Positions 1-9,734 of a stretch of 64,000 nt of DNA are shown here, one piece after another (the stretch's first letter is position 1; each line of letters starts with the position of its first letter). The notes under the pieces were generated by a model that was not told the DNA's origin, did not search any database, and saw only the letters and a list, made by a program, of their open reading frames with translations. Both the position numbers and the translations under genes were made by a program. Source of the DNA: Devosia sp. A8/3-2 (GTDB taxonomy: Bacteria > Pseudomonadota > Alphaproteobacteria > Rhizobiales > Devosiaceae); the NCBI GenBank assembly GCA_025452255.1, contig CP104974.1, forward strand, positions 2,334,156-2,398,155. The letters are read 5' to 3'.

Positions 1-95
1 GCCGGGTAGCCATCGAGGAAGCCGGTGGTGGGGTTCGCGGGATAGGAGTCCGGCGGGACGATCTGTTGCCAGAAGTGGTGCGGTTCCGGGGACAA
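1..95 (-). CDS. Possible N-terminus of a leftward gene cut by the window edge
   Basis: The minus strand from a TTG at 93-95 reads openly to the window edge for about 31 codons. The predicted peptide begins MSPEPHHFWQQIVPPDSYPA and has a natural composition rich in Pro, aromatic and acidic residues, unlike a GC-driven shadow frame. I do not recognise the family. It would be transcribed divergently from the M20 amidohydrolase to its right. With only one edge of the gene visible, both the start codon and the reality of the gene are uncertain. Confidence 0.35.
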   Translation of the reverse strand, partial: MSPEPHHFWQQIVPPDSYPANPTTGFLDGYP

Positions 96-126
96 AAGCG
101 AGGTTTTCCTTGCTGCCGAAAGGGGA

Positions 127-1336
127 TTGGCCGATGGTCGGATATCCCAAATTTGTGAGCTTGTCCCCGTGACTCTTCCTGACGGCAACGATCCTTTTGA
201 ACTCGACGCCATGATTGCGCTGCGGCACGATTTGCATGCACACCCCGAACTCGGGTTCGAGGAAGTGCGCACCAGCGGGATCGTGGCTGAGAAACTGGCG
301 GAAGCCGGGATCACGGTGCATCGCGGGCTGGGCAAGACCGGTGTGGTGGGTACGCTCAAGGTGGGGGATGGCGTCAGGCGGATTGCCCTGCGCGCCGATA
401 TGGATGCGCTGGCGATGCCGGAACTGGCGCAGCGCAAGTATGGCTCGACCGTCGAGAACACCATGCATGCCTGTGGGCATGATGGGCACACGGTGATGCT
501 GCTGGCGGCGGCCGAGCATCTGGCGCGGACGCGGAATTTTTCGGGCGTGGTGCATTTCGTGTTCCAGCCGGCCGAGGAAGGGCGCGGAGGGGCCAAGGCC
601 ATGATCGATGAGGGATTTTTCGAGCTGTTCCCGGTGGATGCGGCCTATGGGCTGCACAATATGCCCGGGCTGGCGACGGACGAAATGGCGGTGGTGGCGG
701 GGCCGCAACTGGCGTCGTCGGATAGCTGGGAAGTGGTGTTCCGGGGCATTGGCACGCATGGCGCCAAGCCGCATCTGGGGCGCGACGCGGTGACGGCGGC
801 AGGGCATTTTCTGCTGGCGCTGCATACGATTGTGGCGCGGCGGGTCGATCCGTTGCAGCCGGCGGTGGTGAGTGCCTGTGCGATAAGCGCGGGGATTTCA
901 AGGCGCTCAATGTCATCCCCGACGAGGTGCTGATCGGCGGCACGGCGCGAGCCTATTCGGCTGCGGTGCGGGACCAACTGGAAGACGAAATCGGCCGGTT
1001 GGCGCGGGGCGTGGCGGCGACGTTCGGGATTGAGGCGGACTACGAATTCCTGCGCCGCATTCCGCCGGTGGTGAACGATGCCGATGCAACATGGCGGGCG
1101 CTGGCAGCGGCGCAGGCCGCAACGGGTAAGGCTGTGGTTACCAATTTCCCGCCCTCGACGGCGGGTGACGACTTTGCATTTTCGGGTCAGCCGTGCCGGG
1201 GGCTTATGTCTGGCTGGGCAATGGGCCGGCGGTGGACGGGGCGCTGCATCACAATTCGCGGTATGATTTCAATGATGATGCGATCGTGACCGGCGCGCGG
1301 TATTGGACGGCGCTGGTGGAGCAGGAGCTACGCTAA
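127..1336 (+). CDS. M20 family metallo-amidohydrolase (hippurate hydrolase / N-acyl-amino-acid amidohydrolase type), frameshifted
   Basis: A cytosolic zinc amidohydrolase expected to release an acyl group from an N-acylated amino acid or similar amide. Family signatures are RHDLHAHPELGFEE near the start, RADMDAL, the metal motif HACGHDGH, QPAEEGRGG, GLHNMPG and GTHGAKPH, followed near the end by PPSTAGDDFAFF and HHNSRYDFNDD once the frame is restored. Two one-base shifts interrupt it: near 890 (a G lost from a G run) and near 1190. The restored length is about 390-400 residues, normal for the family. The long frame opens at TTG 127; GTG 169 (MTLPDGNDPF...) is the more typical start. The stop TAA at 1334-1336 overlaps the stop of the convergent nucleoside hydrolase. 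The exact substrate cannot be read from sequence. Confidence 0.85.
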
Positions 1337-2226
1337 GTGCGCGTCAGGCCTGCTGCGAGCAGGTCCAACACGCCCTTGGCGTTGACGCGCAGGGCGATTT
1401 TTGTGGCGGGCTGATCGGCGGCGGGGCTGAGGGCGCCGGGATCGCCTGCGAGGTCGACGGACAGATGACGGTCCTCGATGTCAGAACAGGCTCGGGTCGA
1501 GCGCCGGAGCATGACGCAGGGGTCGTGCAGGGGGCGGCTTTCGCGGCCGGTGCCGAAATAGAGCGCGATGATGTCTGCGGCGATGTCCCCGGGTGGGTTG
1601 CCGCGCAGGGCGGCCATATAGGCGGTGCCGGCACGGACCTTGCGGGTGACGTCGAGGGGGACCAGCGTCAGGTCGCGGCCGGCGCGGAGGACGATGTTGG
1701 CGGCTTCGGGGTCGGTGGCGAAGTTGAATTCGGAGCGAGGGCCGATATTGCCCGGCTCGTCCACGGCGCCGCCCATGGCGATGATCTGGCCGACACGGGC
1801 GGCGGCTGCGGGATGCCGGGTGATCAAACCAGCGATATTGGTCAGGGGGCCCGGGGCAAAGATATCGACGCTGCCGGCGGGTTCGGCCAGAGCAAATCGG
1901 CCATCCAGAGCGACGGCGTCAGGGCGCGGGGCGGCTTGGGGCCCGGGCAAAGCGAGGCCATGCAGGCCATCGCTGCCGTGGATGTCGGAAATGTCGATCA
2001 CACCGCGCGCAAGGGGCTTGGCAGCGCCGGTGATGACCGGGATGTCGCTGCGGCCCATGGCGGCCAGCAGGCGCCCGGCATTGCGCGTGGTGTTGTCGAG
2101 GCCGATATTGCCGGCCATCGTGGTCAGGCCCAGCACCTCGAAACGCCCGCAATTGAGGGCGTGCAGAATAGCCGGGGCGTCGTCGAGGCCGGGATCGGTG
2201 TCGATGATGATGCGGCGATTAGTCAT
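1333..2226 (-). CDS. Inosine-uridine preferring nucleoside hydrolase
   Basis: Hydrolyses the N-glycosidic bond of ribonucleosides to give free base and ribose in the cytosol. The N-terminus carries the Ca-binding signature DTDPGLDD at residues 9-16, and the family segments [30 protein letters not shown] and a late HDPCVM follow in order. It is intact at 297 residues, the usual IunH/Rih length. The start ATG at 2224-2226 gives [13 protein letters not shown]; the frame stays open 12 codons upstream, but that part lies inside the preceding adenine deaminase gene. The start overlaps the stop of that gene by 8 bp, suggesting translational coupling at the end of a long minus-strand gene run. Purine versus pyrimidine preference is unknown; the neighbours suggest purines. 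Confidence 0.9.
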   Translation of the reverse strand: MTNRRIIIDTDPGLDDAPAILHALNCGRFEVLGLTTMAGNIGLDNTTRNAGRLLAAMGRSDIPVITGAAKPLARGVIDISDIHGSDGLHGLALPGPQAAPRPDAVALDGRFALAEPAGSVDIFAPGPLTNIAGLITRHPAAAARVGQIIAMGGAVDEPGNIGPRSEFNFATDPEAANIVLRAGRDLTLVPLDVTRKVRAGTAYMAALRGNPPGDIAADIIALYFGTGRESRPLHDPCVMLRRSTRACSDIEDRHLSVDLAGDPGALSPAADQPATKIALRVNAKGVLDLLAAGLTRT

Positions 2227-4015
2227 AAAGCGGCTGCAATACCATTTCGGGGACTTTGACAAGGCCTTTGTCGGTGATGCGGATTTCCGGGATCACGGAC
2301 AGGGGAATGAGATTGAAGCCCATATAAGGAATGGTGCAGCCGGCGGCTTCCCGAGGCGGTTTTGAGGGCGCGATTTTCGGCGGCGACCTCGTGGACGCGC
2401 TTGTCGGAGATGAGCCCCGCGACGGGCAGGCCGACAAAGGCGGTCACCTTGCCATCCTGCACCACGACGATGCCACCCTTGGCCGCTTCTGATCGTATCG
2501 AGGGCCAGTTGCATATCGGCTTCGTTGGTGCCGGCGAGCAGGATATTGTGGCTGTCGTGGCCGACGCTGGAGCCGACGGCGCCATTCTTCAGGCCGAAAT
2601 CCTGCAGCAGGCCATGGGCGATGCCGCCGTTGGATTTGCCGTGGCGTTCCACGACGGTGACGAAGCTGAGATTGTGCTTGTCGAGAATGGTCGCCCAATC
2701 ATTGGCCGGCTCGATGGCCACCTTACGGTGGGGCAGGACGATGCCGGGGAGTTCGATGCCGATGGCATTGGCGGTGACCGGGGCGGTGGGCAGTTCGGGC
2801 GTGAGCTTGAGGCCCTTGGGCAGGTGGACGGTGTTGTAGGCCGCTTCGGGATAGCGGTAACGCTGGTTGAGGGTTTGCTCCAGCACGGGCATGACCTTGC
2901 GCTGATCGACGACCAATTCGCCGCCATACCAGTGCTGACGGGCTTCATGTCGTCGCCGAGCAGGACCAGATCGGCGCGGCGGCCGCCGCCGAGGCCGCCG
3001 ATTTCGTCGCCCGAGCCGAAGCGGGTGGCACCATGCAGCGAGCCCATGGCCCGAGCCTGCTCGGGCTTCATGCCTAGGCGAATGGCTTCACGCACGACCC
3101 AATCGAGGCCGAAGGTGAGCAGGTCATCGGCGTCACGATCATCGGTGCAGACGGCGAAGCGCTTGTGGCTGGCGCCTTGCTCGGTGATGGGCTTGATGGC
3201 TTCGACGATGGAGTTCCGGGGCGTGGCAGGATTGCCGCCGCGCAGGAAGACCCAGATGCCGGCATCGATGAAATCGTTAGCAATGTCGCGGTCGATGGCT
3301 TCATGCGTGTCGGTGACGCCGGAGGCCGCGTAGGGCGCGACAAAATCGTGGCCATAGATGTGACCGGAAACCGGGCGGTTACGCTTGAGCGATTCCACGA
3401 TGATGGCGTGGCTGCGCGGATCGCCCATGGCGACGGGGACGAAATCCATCTTTTCGCCCAGCGCCATGGCTTCTGGCCATTTGTCGAACAGGGCGCCTAT
3501 TTTCTCGGGGGTGAGGTCGCCGCCGGCGGTTTCAAGCTCGGGGAGGTCGCGGGCACAGTGGATGGAACGGTCAAAAAGATCGAGAGCGGGGCCAGGCGCG
3601 TCTTCGAGCATGGCTTCGACGCCCGCCACATCCATGACATTGCCGATCTCGTGGCTGTCGCAGAAAATAGTGGTGGTGCCGTTGAGCAACGCCGCTTCCG
3701 CATAGGCGCAGGCGGTGACCATCGAGCTTTCGATGTGAATGTGCGGATCAACCAGACCGGGCGCGATGATGCCGCCCTTCGCGTCGTAGACGGCCTTGGG
3801 AACAGGGCCTTTTTATACGTGCCGGCGGGGTGGATCGCGGCGATGCGGCCACCGACGAGCCAGATTTCCTTATCGGTGGAAATGCGCTCGGAATAGGTGG
3901 AGAGCACGCGGGCGCTGGTGATGACCGAGTCGGCGGGCGCGGCGCCGCGTGCGACGGCTGCGAGGGCCCGGGTCTGCTGCCAGAGCGGGGCGACGGAAAA
4001 GCGGGTAAGGGCCAT
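2219..4015 (-). CDS. ade: Adenine deaminase family amidohydrolase (first copy), frameshifted
   Basis: Amidohydrolase-superfamily enzyme of the Ade group (COG1001), which deaminates adenine to hypoxanthine. After frame repair the order is an N-terminal small domain ([11 protein letters not shown]), the metal motif [10 protein letters not shown], the CDSHEIGNV motif, [24 protein letters not shown], and the Ade-specific C-terminal domain with [15 protein letters not shown] and [11 protein letters not shown]. About four shifts interrupt it: near 3812 (one extra A in an A run), 2935, 2490 and 2350. The restored length is about 598 residues, normal for Ade. It starts 5 bp after the M20 dipeptidase stop and overlaps the next gene by 8 bp, so it is in the operon. 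A divergent paralogue lies at 20.5-22.4 kb. The exact base deaminated could differ from adenine. Confidence 0.82.
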
Positions 4016-4020
4016 ATGGT

Positions 4021-5401
4021 CTACTCCTTGAAGGCGTGGAGGATGCGCACCCGGAGCGGATGCCTTTGTGGAAGCTGGAGAGGTCGTATTTCTCGTTGGG
4101 CGAGTGGATGCGGTTGTCGAAGCGAGCGAAGCCGATCAGCATGGAATCCATGCCCGAGCGCTTCTTGAATTCGCCCAGAATGGGGATAGAGCCGCCGGTG
4201 CCGGCGAGGGCCGTTTCGCGGTTCCATTCGGCGGTGAGGGCGGCGCGGGCCTTGGTGAGCAGGGGGCCATCGAGCGGCATGATCTGCGCAGGCGCGGCGG
4301 CATAGGCCTTGAAGGTGACGCTGCAATCGGCGGGGAGCAGATCGGTTACGAATTCGCGGAACAGGGCGCGGATACGGTCGGGGTCTTGCCCGGCAACGAG
4401 GCGGAAGCTGAGCTTGGCGCTGGCCCGGGCGGGGATGACGGTTTTAAAGCCATCGCCGGTATAGCCACTCCAGACGCCGTTGATTTCACAGGTGGGGCGG
4501 GCCCAGACCTGTTCGAGCACCGAGCGACCGGTTTCGCCGGCGGGGACAGAAAGGCTAACATCGGCGAGGAATTTTTCGGCATCGAAGGGCAGGCGGCTCC
4601 ACTGGTCGAGAATGGCAGCGGGAACCTCCTCTACGCCATCGTAGAAGCCGGGGATGGCGACTGCGCCGTCGTCATCGCGCAGCTTGCCGATGATAGTGCC
4701 GATCAGCTGCGCCGCGTTGCAGGCGGCGCTGCCAAACATGCCGGAATGGAGATCGCGATCGCCCGCCGTGATGGTGAATTCCTCGCTGACAAAGCCGCGC
4801 CACATGGTGGTGATGGCGGGGGTATCGTGGTCCCACATGTCGGTGTCGCAGACCAGGATCGTGTCGGCCTGCAGGTCTTCGGCATTGGCTTCGAGGAACG
4901 GCCCGAGCGAGGGACTGCCGGCTTCTTCCTCGCCTTCGAACAGCATAGAAATGCGGATTGGTAGCGCGCCGGTTATCTCTTTATAGGCGCGGCAAGCCTC
5001 GATGAAGGTCAGCAATTGGCCTTTATCGTCGGATGCGCCGCGGCCCAGATGAAGGTTTCGCCATCCGGTTGCGGGGCGAGGGAGGGCTCGAAGGGCGGCG
5101 TGGTCCAGAGGGCGAGGGGATCGACGGGCTGGACGTCATAATGGCCGTAGAACAGGACATGGGGGCCGGCGATTTTGGAGCCGTGGCCGACGACCATGGG
5201 ATGGCCTGCGGTATCGTGGACGGAGGCGTCAAAGCCTATATCGGCCAGCTCGCTGGCGAGCCATTCAGCAGCGCGGCGGCAATCGTCCTTGTAATGGGGT
5301 TCGGTGGAGACTGAGGGAATGCGGATCAGCTCGAAGAGGCGGTTTAGGCTATCATCGAGATTGGCATCGACGGCGTCGAGAATGGCGGCGAGTTCGGTCA
5401 T
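4021..5401 (-). CDS. M20/ArgE/DapE family dipeptidase-like metallopeptidase, frameshifted
   Basis: Zinc peptidase of the M20 dipeptidase branch. Restored sequence shows [15 protein letters not shown], the metal motif [20 protein letters not shown], the catalytic [23 protein letters not shown], the dimerisation-domain motif DLHSGMFG, and the late metal ligand region [10 protein letters not shown]. These match Cys-Gly or carnosine-type dipeptidases rather than the hippurate hydrolase type at 127. Shifts are near 5045 (one G missing) and 4050. The start ATG (5399-5401) overlaps the TGA of the upstream amidohydrolase as ATGA. The restored length is about 459 residues, typical. Its place between purine genes is unexplained; it may process an amide or peptide product of the pathway. 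Confidence 0.82.
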
Positions 5402-6723
5402 CGGGCAGCCTCGTCGATGCGGGTCATTTCGGCCTTGAATTGGGTGGCGATCTGCATGGCGTCGCGCAGGGTCTTGTGGGGATCGAGCGTCTGCACCTGC
5501 CGGTTGCGCATCAGCCAGCGGCCGGCGACCATAGTGTCGGTGATGTCGCTCGGCATGGCGGCGAAGACCAGCATGGAATAGGCGTCGTAAATCGGGTGAA
5601 GGCGCGGGGCGGCGAGGCTGATGCGGATCAGGTCGGCCTGTTTGTCGGTTTCTGAGCGAGCCGGTTTTCAGGTTGAGGCTCAGGGCGCGGGCGCCTTCGA
5701 TGGTGGCCATGCGGACGACATCGAGGGCGGGCAGGGGCTTTCGCGACCCGCCGAGCAGTTTGGCGAACATCGAAACGGGGGCGAACTGGCTGAACAGGTC
5801 GAGCGTATTGCCGCTCATGGCGCCGTCGCTGCCGATGCCGGTGGGGATGCCGGCATTGCGCAGCTTTTCGACCGGGGCGATGCCGCGGCCGGCCTTGCCA
5901 TTGGAGCGCGGATTGGTGACGGCGCAGACCCGGGCTTCGGACATCATGGTGATATCGGCGTCGTCCAGTTGCAGGCAATGGGCGCAGATGAGATTGGGCT
6001 TGAGCAGGCCCGCATCGCGGGTGACGGCGACGGTGGACTGATTGTGATTGTCACGCGCCCGAGCGACTTCGAGCGTGCTTTCGGCCAGGTGCATCTGCAC
6101 GGGCACGTCGGGGTGGTCAGCGGACCAGCGGGCGACGCGCTCCATGACCTTTAGGCCCGTGGAATAGGGGGCGTGGGGGCGATGGAGGGGGTGACGAGCT
6201 TGTGGCCGGCGAATTCATCGACCAGTTCCTCGACGCGGGCAAAGCCTTGGTCGAAATCCTTGTGGTCGGGTGGGTCGAAATCCACGAGCGTCTGGCCGAC
6301 AATGGCGCGCAGGCCCGATTGGGCGGCGACGCGGCCGACTTCGGTTTCGAAATAATACATGTCAGCGACGGTGGTGACGCCGCCTCGGATCATTTCAAGG
6401 GCCGATAGGGCCGAGCCGGCCCGGACCATTTCGGGGGTGACGAATTTGCGCTCGAGCGGGAGGATGTAGCGATAGAGGCGGTCGTCGACGTCTTCGCCGA
6501 GGCCCCGGAAGACCGACATACCCATGTGGCAATGGGCATTGACCATGCCGGGCATGACGATATCGCCATTGCAGTCGATGATTTCGGCGTTTTCGACGGT
6601 GGGTGGGGTGCCGGAGCCGAGGGCGGTGATGGTGTCGCCGTCGATTTGTAGCCAGCCGGGACGGTGCTCGGTGAGGGCGTCGTCGAGGGTGAGCAACCAG
6701 ACGTTAGTCAGGATTGTGGTCAT
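5398..6723 (-). CDS. TRZ/ATZ-type amidohydrolase (SAH/MTA or guanine/adenosine deaminase-like), frameshifted
   Basis: Metal-dependent deaminase of the TrzN/AtzA/MtaD group. Visible signatures are VMPGMVNAHCHMGMSVFRG (the HxH metal pair), GGVTTVADMYYF, HAPYSTG after frame repair, MHLAES, AHCLQLDDADI, NPRSNGKAGRGIAPV, GIGSDGAMSGNTLDLF and MATIEGARALSL. Members act on S-adenosylhomocysteine, methylthioadenosine, adenosine, 8-oxoguanine or s-triazines, so the substrate is open. Shifts lie near 6165 and 5660. The restored length of about 441 residues is usual. The start ATG (6721-6723) follows a 220-bp repeat-rich gap after the ABC ATPase gene. The stop overlaps the next gene by 4 bp. A second family member, from a different branch, is at 17.9-19.3 kb. 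Confidence 0.82.
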
Positions 6724-6757
6724 GGGGTTGGGTGACCTTTCCATAGTCCGGTGCGGT

Positions 6758-6876
6758 CGCCCCCTCCTGCCTCCCCCATTAAGGGGGAGGTGGGGCTCCA
6801 CTCTCGTGGCACTATCTCGCTCAATACACAGCGCGGCACCTCCCCCTTGATGGGGGAGGTTGGGAGGGGGTGGGGC
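6758..6876. repeat. Pair of facing CCTCCCCC...GGGGGAGG palindromic elements
   Basis: Two GC-rich palindromes, each with a CTCCCCC/GGGGGAG stem around a 4-6 base loop, lie at about 6758-6799 and 6835-6876. They are also inverted copies of each other, so the whole 119 bp can fold as one long hairpin. The same arrangement recurs at 37572-37687. They sit in the gap between the ABC ATPase and the amidohydrolase genes. Confidence 0.8.
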
Positions 6877-6902
6877 AGCAAGTGCGATGCCGTGAGGGCG
6901 GT

Positions 6903-6934
6903 AAACTGAGGTTCCGCTTTGCTGGGAATGACAC
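6903..6934. repeat. Dispersed palindromic repeat (GAGGTTCC-CGC...GCGGGAATGAC family), degenerate copy
   Basis: This copy reads with the family ends GAGGTTCCGC and GGGAATGACAC but has a damaged centre (TTTGCT). Better copies are at 9648, 27835, 28281, 32945 and 35193, with reverse copies at 28233 and 29511. It lies immediately downstream of the ABC ATPase stop. Confidence 0.7.
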
Positions 6935-6942
6935 AGCAAACA

Positions 6943-8009
6943 TCACGCCGGTTCCGGAGCCAGGATCGTGCATTGCTCGGGGACGGGGACCAGCTTTGCC
7001 GTCTCGCCGGTTTCCAGCGGGCGGGTCAGGGGCCGCTGGCGAGGAAGGGGCCGGCGAGGGTGTCGCATTGGTATTGATAGGCTCGGCCGAGGTAGGTGCG
7101 TAGGCCCGGGGTGGTGGGAATGCCTTCCATCGACTGGTTGTCGGTGACGGCGAGGCCGTCGGCGCGGCAGGCGAGGATGAAGCTGTCGGGGATGTTGCCG
7201 AAGTCTTCAAGGCCCAGCGTGACTTTGACGCCGCCGGTCATTTGGGCGGTGATTGTGGCGCCGTCGCGGGCGGTGACGGTCATGGGGATCAGGTTTTCAA
7301 AGCCAACGAAGCGGGCGACGAAGGCGTTGGCGGGGCGCTGGTAGAGCACTTCGGGGGTATCGAGCTGCATGACGCGGCCGGCATGCATGATGGCGACGCG
7401 GTCCGAGATCGAGAAGGCTTCTTCCTGATCGTGGGTGACATAGACCGAGGTGGTGCCATTGGCTTGCTGGAGCTTGCGGATTTCGACGCGCATGTCGACA
7501 CGCAGCTTGGCGTCGAGGTTGGACAGGGGCTCATCGAACATCAGCAGCGGCGGCTCGATGACCAGCGCACGGGCCAGCGCGACGCGCTGCTTCTGCCCAC
7601 CAGACAGGGCGCCGGGGAGGCGTTCGGCGAGATGGGCCAGCCCCACGCGCTCGAGCATGGCGGTGACACGCTTGGTCTTGGCATCGCCGGAAATGCCGCG
7701 CTGCTTGAGGCCGAAGGCGACGTTTTCGGCCACCGAGAGATGGGGGAAGAGGGCGTAGTTCTGGAACACCGGGCCGATATTGCGCTGGTGGGCGGGCAGG
7801 CGGGTCAAATCCTTGCCGCCCAACTCGATCTTGCCGGAAGTGGGTTCGAGGAAGCCGGCGACGAGGCGCAGGGTCGTGGTCTTGCCGCAGCCGGAGGCGC
7901 CGAGCAGGGAGACGAGTTCGCCTTCGGCAATTTCCAGCGACAGGTCTTCGAGGACTTTGGTGGAGCCGTAATGCGCCGTGATGTTTTGAATCGAAAGATT
8001 TTGGGTCAC
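6943..8009 (-). CDS. ABC importer ATPase, PotA/spermidine-putrescine type, frameshifted near the end
   Basis: Energises uptake by the permease pair encoded just upstream. Walker A is GASGCGKTTT, the Q-loop is VFQNYALFPH, the signature is LSGGQKQRVALARAL, Walker B is LLMFDEPLSNLD and the switch is THDQEEAF. A C-terminal TOBE-like domain follows. The frame breaks near 7035; read in the next frame the protein continues through a plausible TOBE end (TRPLETGETAKLVPVPEQCT...) to a TGA at 6943-6945, giving about 355 residues. I chose GTG 8007-8009, which starts MTQNLSIQN 8 bp after the permease stop; a TTG at 8025-8027 would overlap the permease gene. PotA-like architecture points to polyamines or a related cation; the actual solute is unknown. 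Confidence 0.88.
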
Positions 8010-8016
8010 AGCTGGC

Positions 8017-8804
8017 TCACTTGGCAAGGAAGGTCAGGCCCAGAGTGCGCTCGACAATGGCCATGACGGCTACGGTGAGCGCCATGAGCAGCACCGAGAC
8101 CGACGCGACGGTCGGATCGAAGAACTGCTCCATATGGGCGAGAATCTGGATGGGGAGGGTGGAGATGCCGGGGCCCGTCAAAAAGATCGAGATCGACACG
8201 TCATTGATCGAGGTGATGAACGACAGGATGAAGGCCGCGATGACGCCGGAGCGCACATTGGGCAGCAGGATCGTGAAAAACGTCTTGAGCGGGGCGAGCC
8301 CGGGCTGATCGCGGCTTCCTCGATGGAAAAATCGAACGAGGCGAGCGAAGCGCTGATGACGCGGACCACATAGGGCAGCACGAGCAGGGAATGGCCGACG
8401 ACCAGCGAGAGGTAGATGGGCGCGTTGAACTGCACGGCGACGTTTTTGAGCAGGGAGAAGCCCAGCACCAGTTCGGGCACCGGGATTGGCAGCACGAAGA
8501 GCGTCGAGAGCCAGCCGGGGAGCTGGATGCGGTAGCGGTTGAGTGCGTAGGCGGCCGGGATGCCGATCAGCAAGGCGATGAAGGTCGAGAGGAACGCGAT
8601 CTGCAGGCTGGTGATGATGGTGCGGCGGAAGGCCGAGATTTCGAAAATGTTTTCGAACCAGCGCAGGGACAGGCCCTGCGGTGGGAAGGTGAGATAGGTC
8701 GTGTCGCTAAGGGCGGCGCCAAACACGATGATCAGCGGGCCGATGAGGAACACAAAGACCGGGGCGGTGAAGGCGATCAGGGCCGGGTGGAGTTTTGTGG
8801 TCAT
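8017..8804 (-). CDS. ABC transporter permease, PotC type, frameshifted
   Basis: Inner-membrane permease with about six hydrophobic segments, beginning ALIAFTAPVFVFLIGPLIIVF. The binding-protein-dependent transport signature is visible around EEAAISPG...LKTFFTILLPN once the shift near 8305 is repaired. The restored length is about 262 residues, as expected for the second permease of a polyamine-type importer. Its ATG overlaps the stop of the preceding permease by one base (TGATG). The ATPase gene follows at once. Confidence 0.87.
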
Positions 8805-9633
8805 CAGACGGCCATGGGGTTGAGGCGCTTGGCCATGCGGGTCATCAGCAGCACGATGGCGATGGTGATGACCACCATGATCGCGGCGATGGTGGAGGCG
8901 GACACCCAATCGAAGGTGACCATGGCCTGCTGATACATCAGCGTGCCCATGACCATCTGGCTTTCGCCGCCGAGCAGTTGGGGGTGGCGTAGGCGGTGAA
9001 GCTGCCGGTGAAGACCAGCACGGCGCCGACAATCAAGCCGGGCACGGCGAGTGGCAGGATGACCCGGGTGAAGGTGGCCATGGGTTTGGCGCCCAGCGAG
9101 GCTGAGGCCCGGATCAGGTCATCAGGGATGGATTCTGAGCACGCCAACCGGGGTGAGCACCATCAGCGGCACGAAGAGATAGACCATCGCGACGATAACA
9201 GCGCCCTGCGTATAGAGCATGGTCATGGGCTCGGCGATGATGCCGGTATTGACCAGAAAGCCGTTGAGAATGCCGTTTTTGCCCGGGATGATCATCCGGG
9301 CGAAGGAGCGGACGACGACGCCGGTCAGCAGCAGGAAGACCGCGGCGATGATGAGGATGGATTTGAGCCAGCCGGGCGAGCGCGACACGACATAGGCGGT
9401 GATGAAGCCGACAAAGAGCGCGATCACAGTGGTGATCAGCGAAATCTGGATGGTGCGCCAGAGAACGGTGCGCCGGAAGCCGCTGCCGAAAAAGCCGATA
9501 TAGGGCGCAAGCGGGCCTGCCGGGGTGAGGAAGGTGGTGATGATGGTCGCGACGACCGGCAACACCAGGAAGATGACGACGGCAAGCGTCGCGGGGAGGC
9601 AAGGCTCCATCCGGCGAAGCGTTTCATGGGCAT
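8804..9633 (-). CDS. ABC transporter permease, PotB type, frameshifted
   Basis: First permease of the polyamine-type importer. Hydrophobic segments include the N-terminal VVIFLVLPVVATIITTF and later ILIIAAVFLLLTGVVVRSF; the cytoplasmic coupling motif region IRASASLGAKPMATFTRVILP is present. Shifts lie near 9600 (within the first 12 codons), 9130 and 8980. Starting at ATG 9631-9633 gives MPMKRFAGWSL followed by the membrane part, about 276 residues. The binding-protein gene lies about 100 bp upstream with a stem-loop and a palindromic repeat between. Confidence 0.85.
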
Positions 9634-9647
9634 TCAGCTTTCAGCTC

Positions 9648-9679
9648 AAACGGAGGTTCCGCTTGCGCGGGAATGACAT
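9648..9679. repeat. Dispersed palindromic repeat, GAGGTTCC...GGGAATGAC family
   Basis: Copy with ends AAACGGAGGTTCCGC and GCGGGAATGACAT around a short CTTG-like centre. It lies between the binding-protein and permease genes, next to the stem-loop at 9700-9728. Confidence 0.8.
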
Positions 9680-9699
9680 TATGGGTGGTCAATAGCGTT

Positions 9700-9728
9700 G
9701 GCGCGGGACCAAGGAAAGGTCCCGCGCC
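9700..9728 (-). terminator. Intercistronic stem-loop after the binding-protein gene
   Basis: A perfect 11-bp stem (GGCGCGGGACC / GGTCCCGCGCC) with a 7-base loop lies 6 bp beyond the binding-protein stop. No T-run follows on the minus strand, so it more likely protects the 3' end of the binding-protein mRNA or partly terminates, as is common in ABC operons where the binding protein is needed in excess. Confidence 0.75.
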
Positions 9729-9734
9729 TTCACA

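Noticed and set aside
1303-2259. Long plus-strand open frame opposite the first nucleoside hydrolase
   Set aside because: It is Gly/Ala/Val-rich with no family motif and mirrors a well-supported nucleoside hydrolase; high GC keeps antisense frames open. The same holds for 17036-18097, 25908-26975, 35317-36552 and 41667-42437.
6758-6876. Intrinsic terminator for the amidohydrolase or ATPase genes
   Set aside because: The stems lack a T-run and recur elsewhere as the same repeat family, so a dispersed repeat is the better call.
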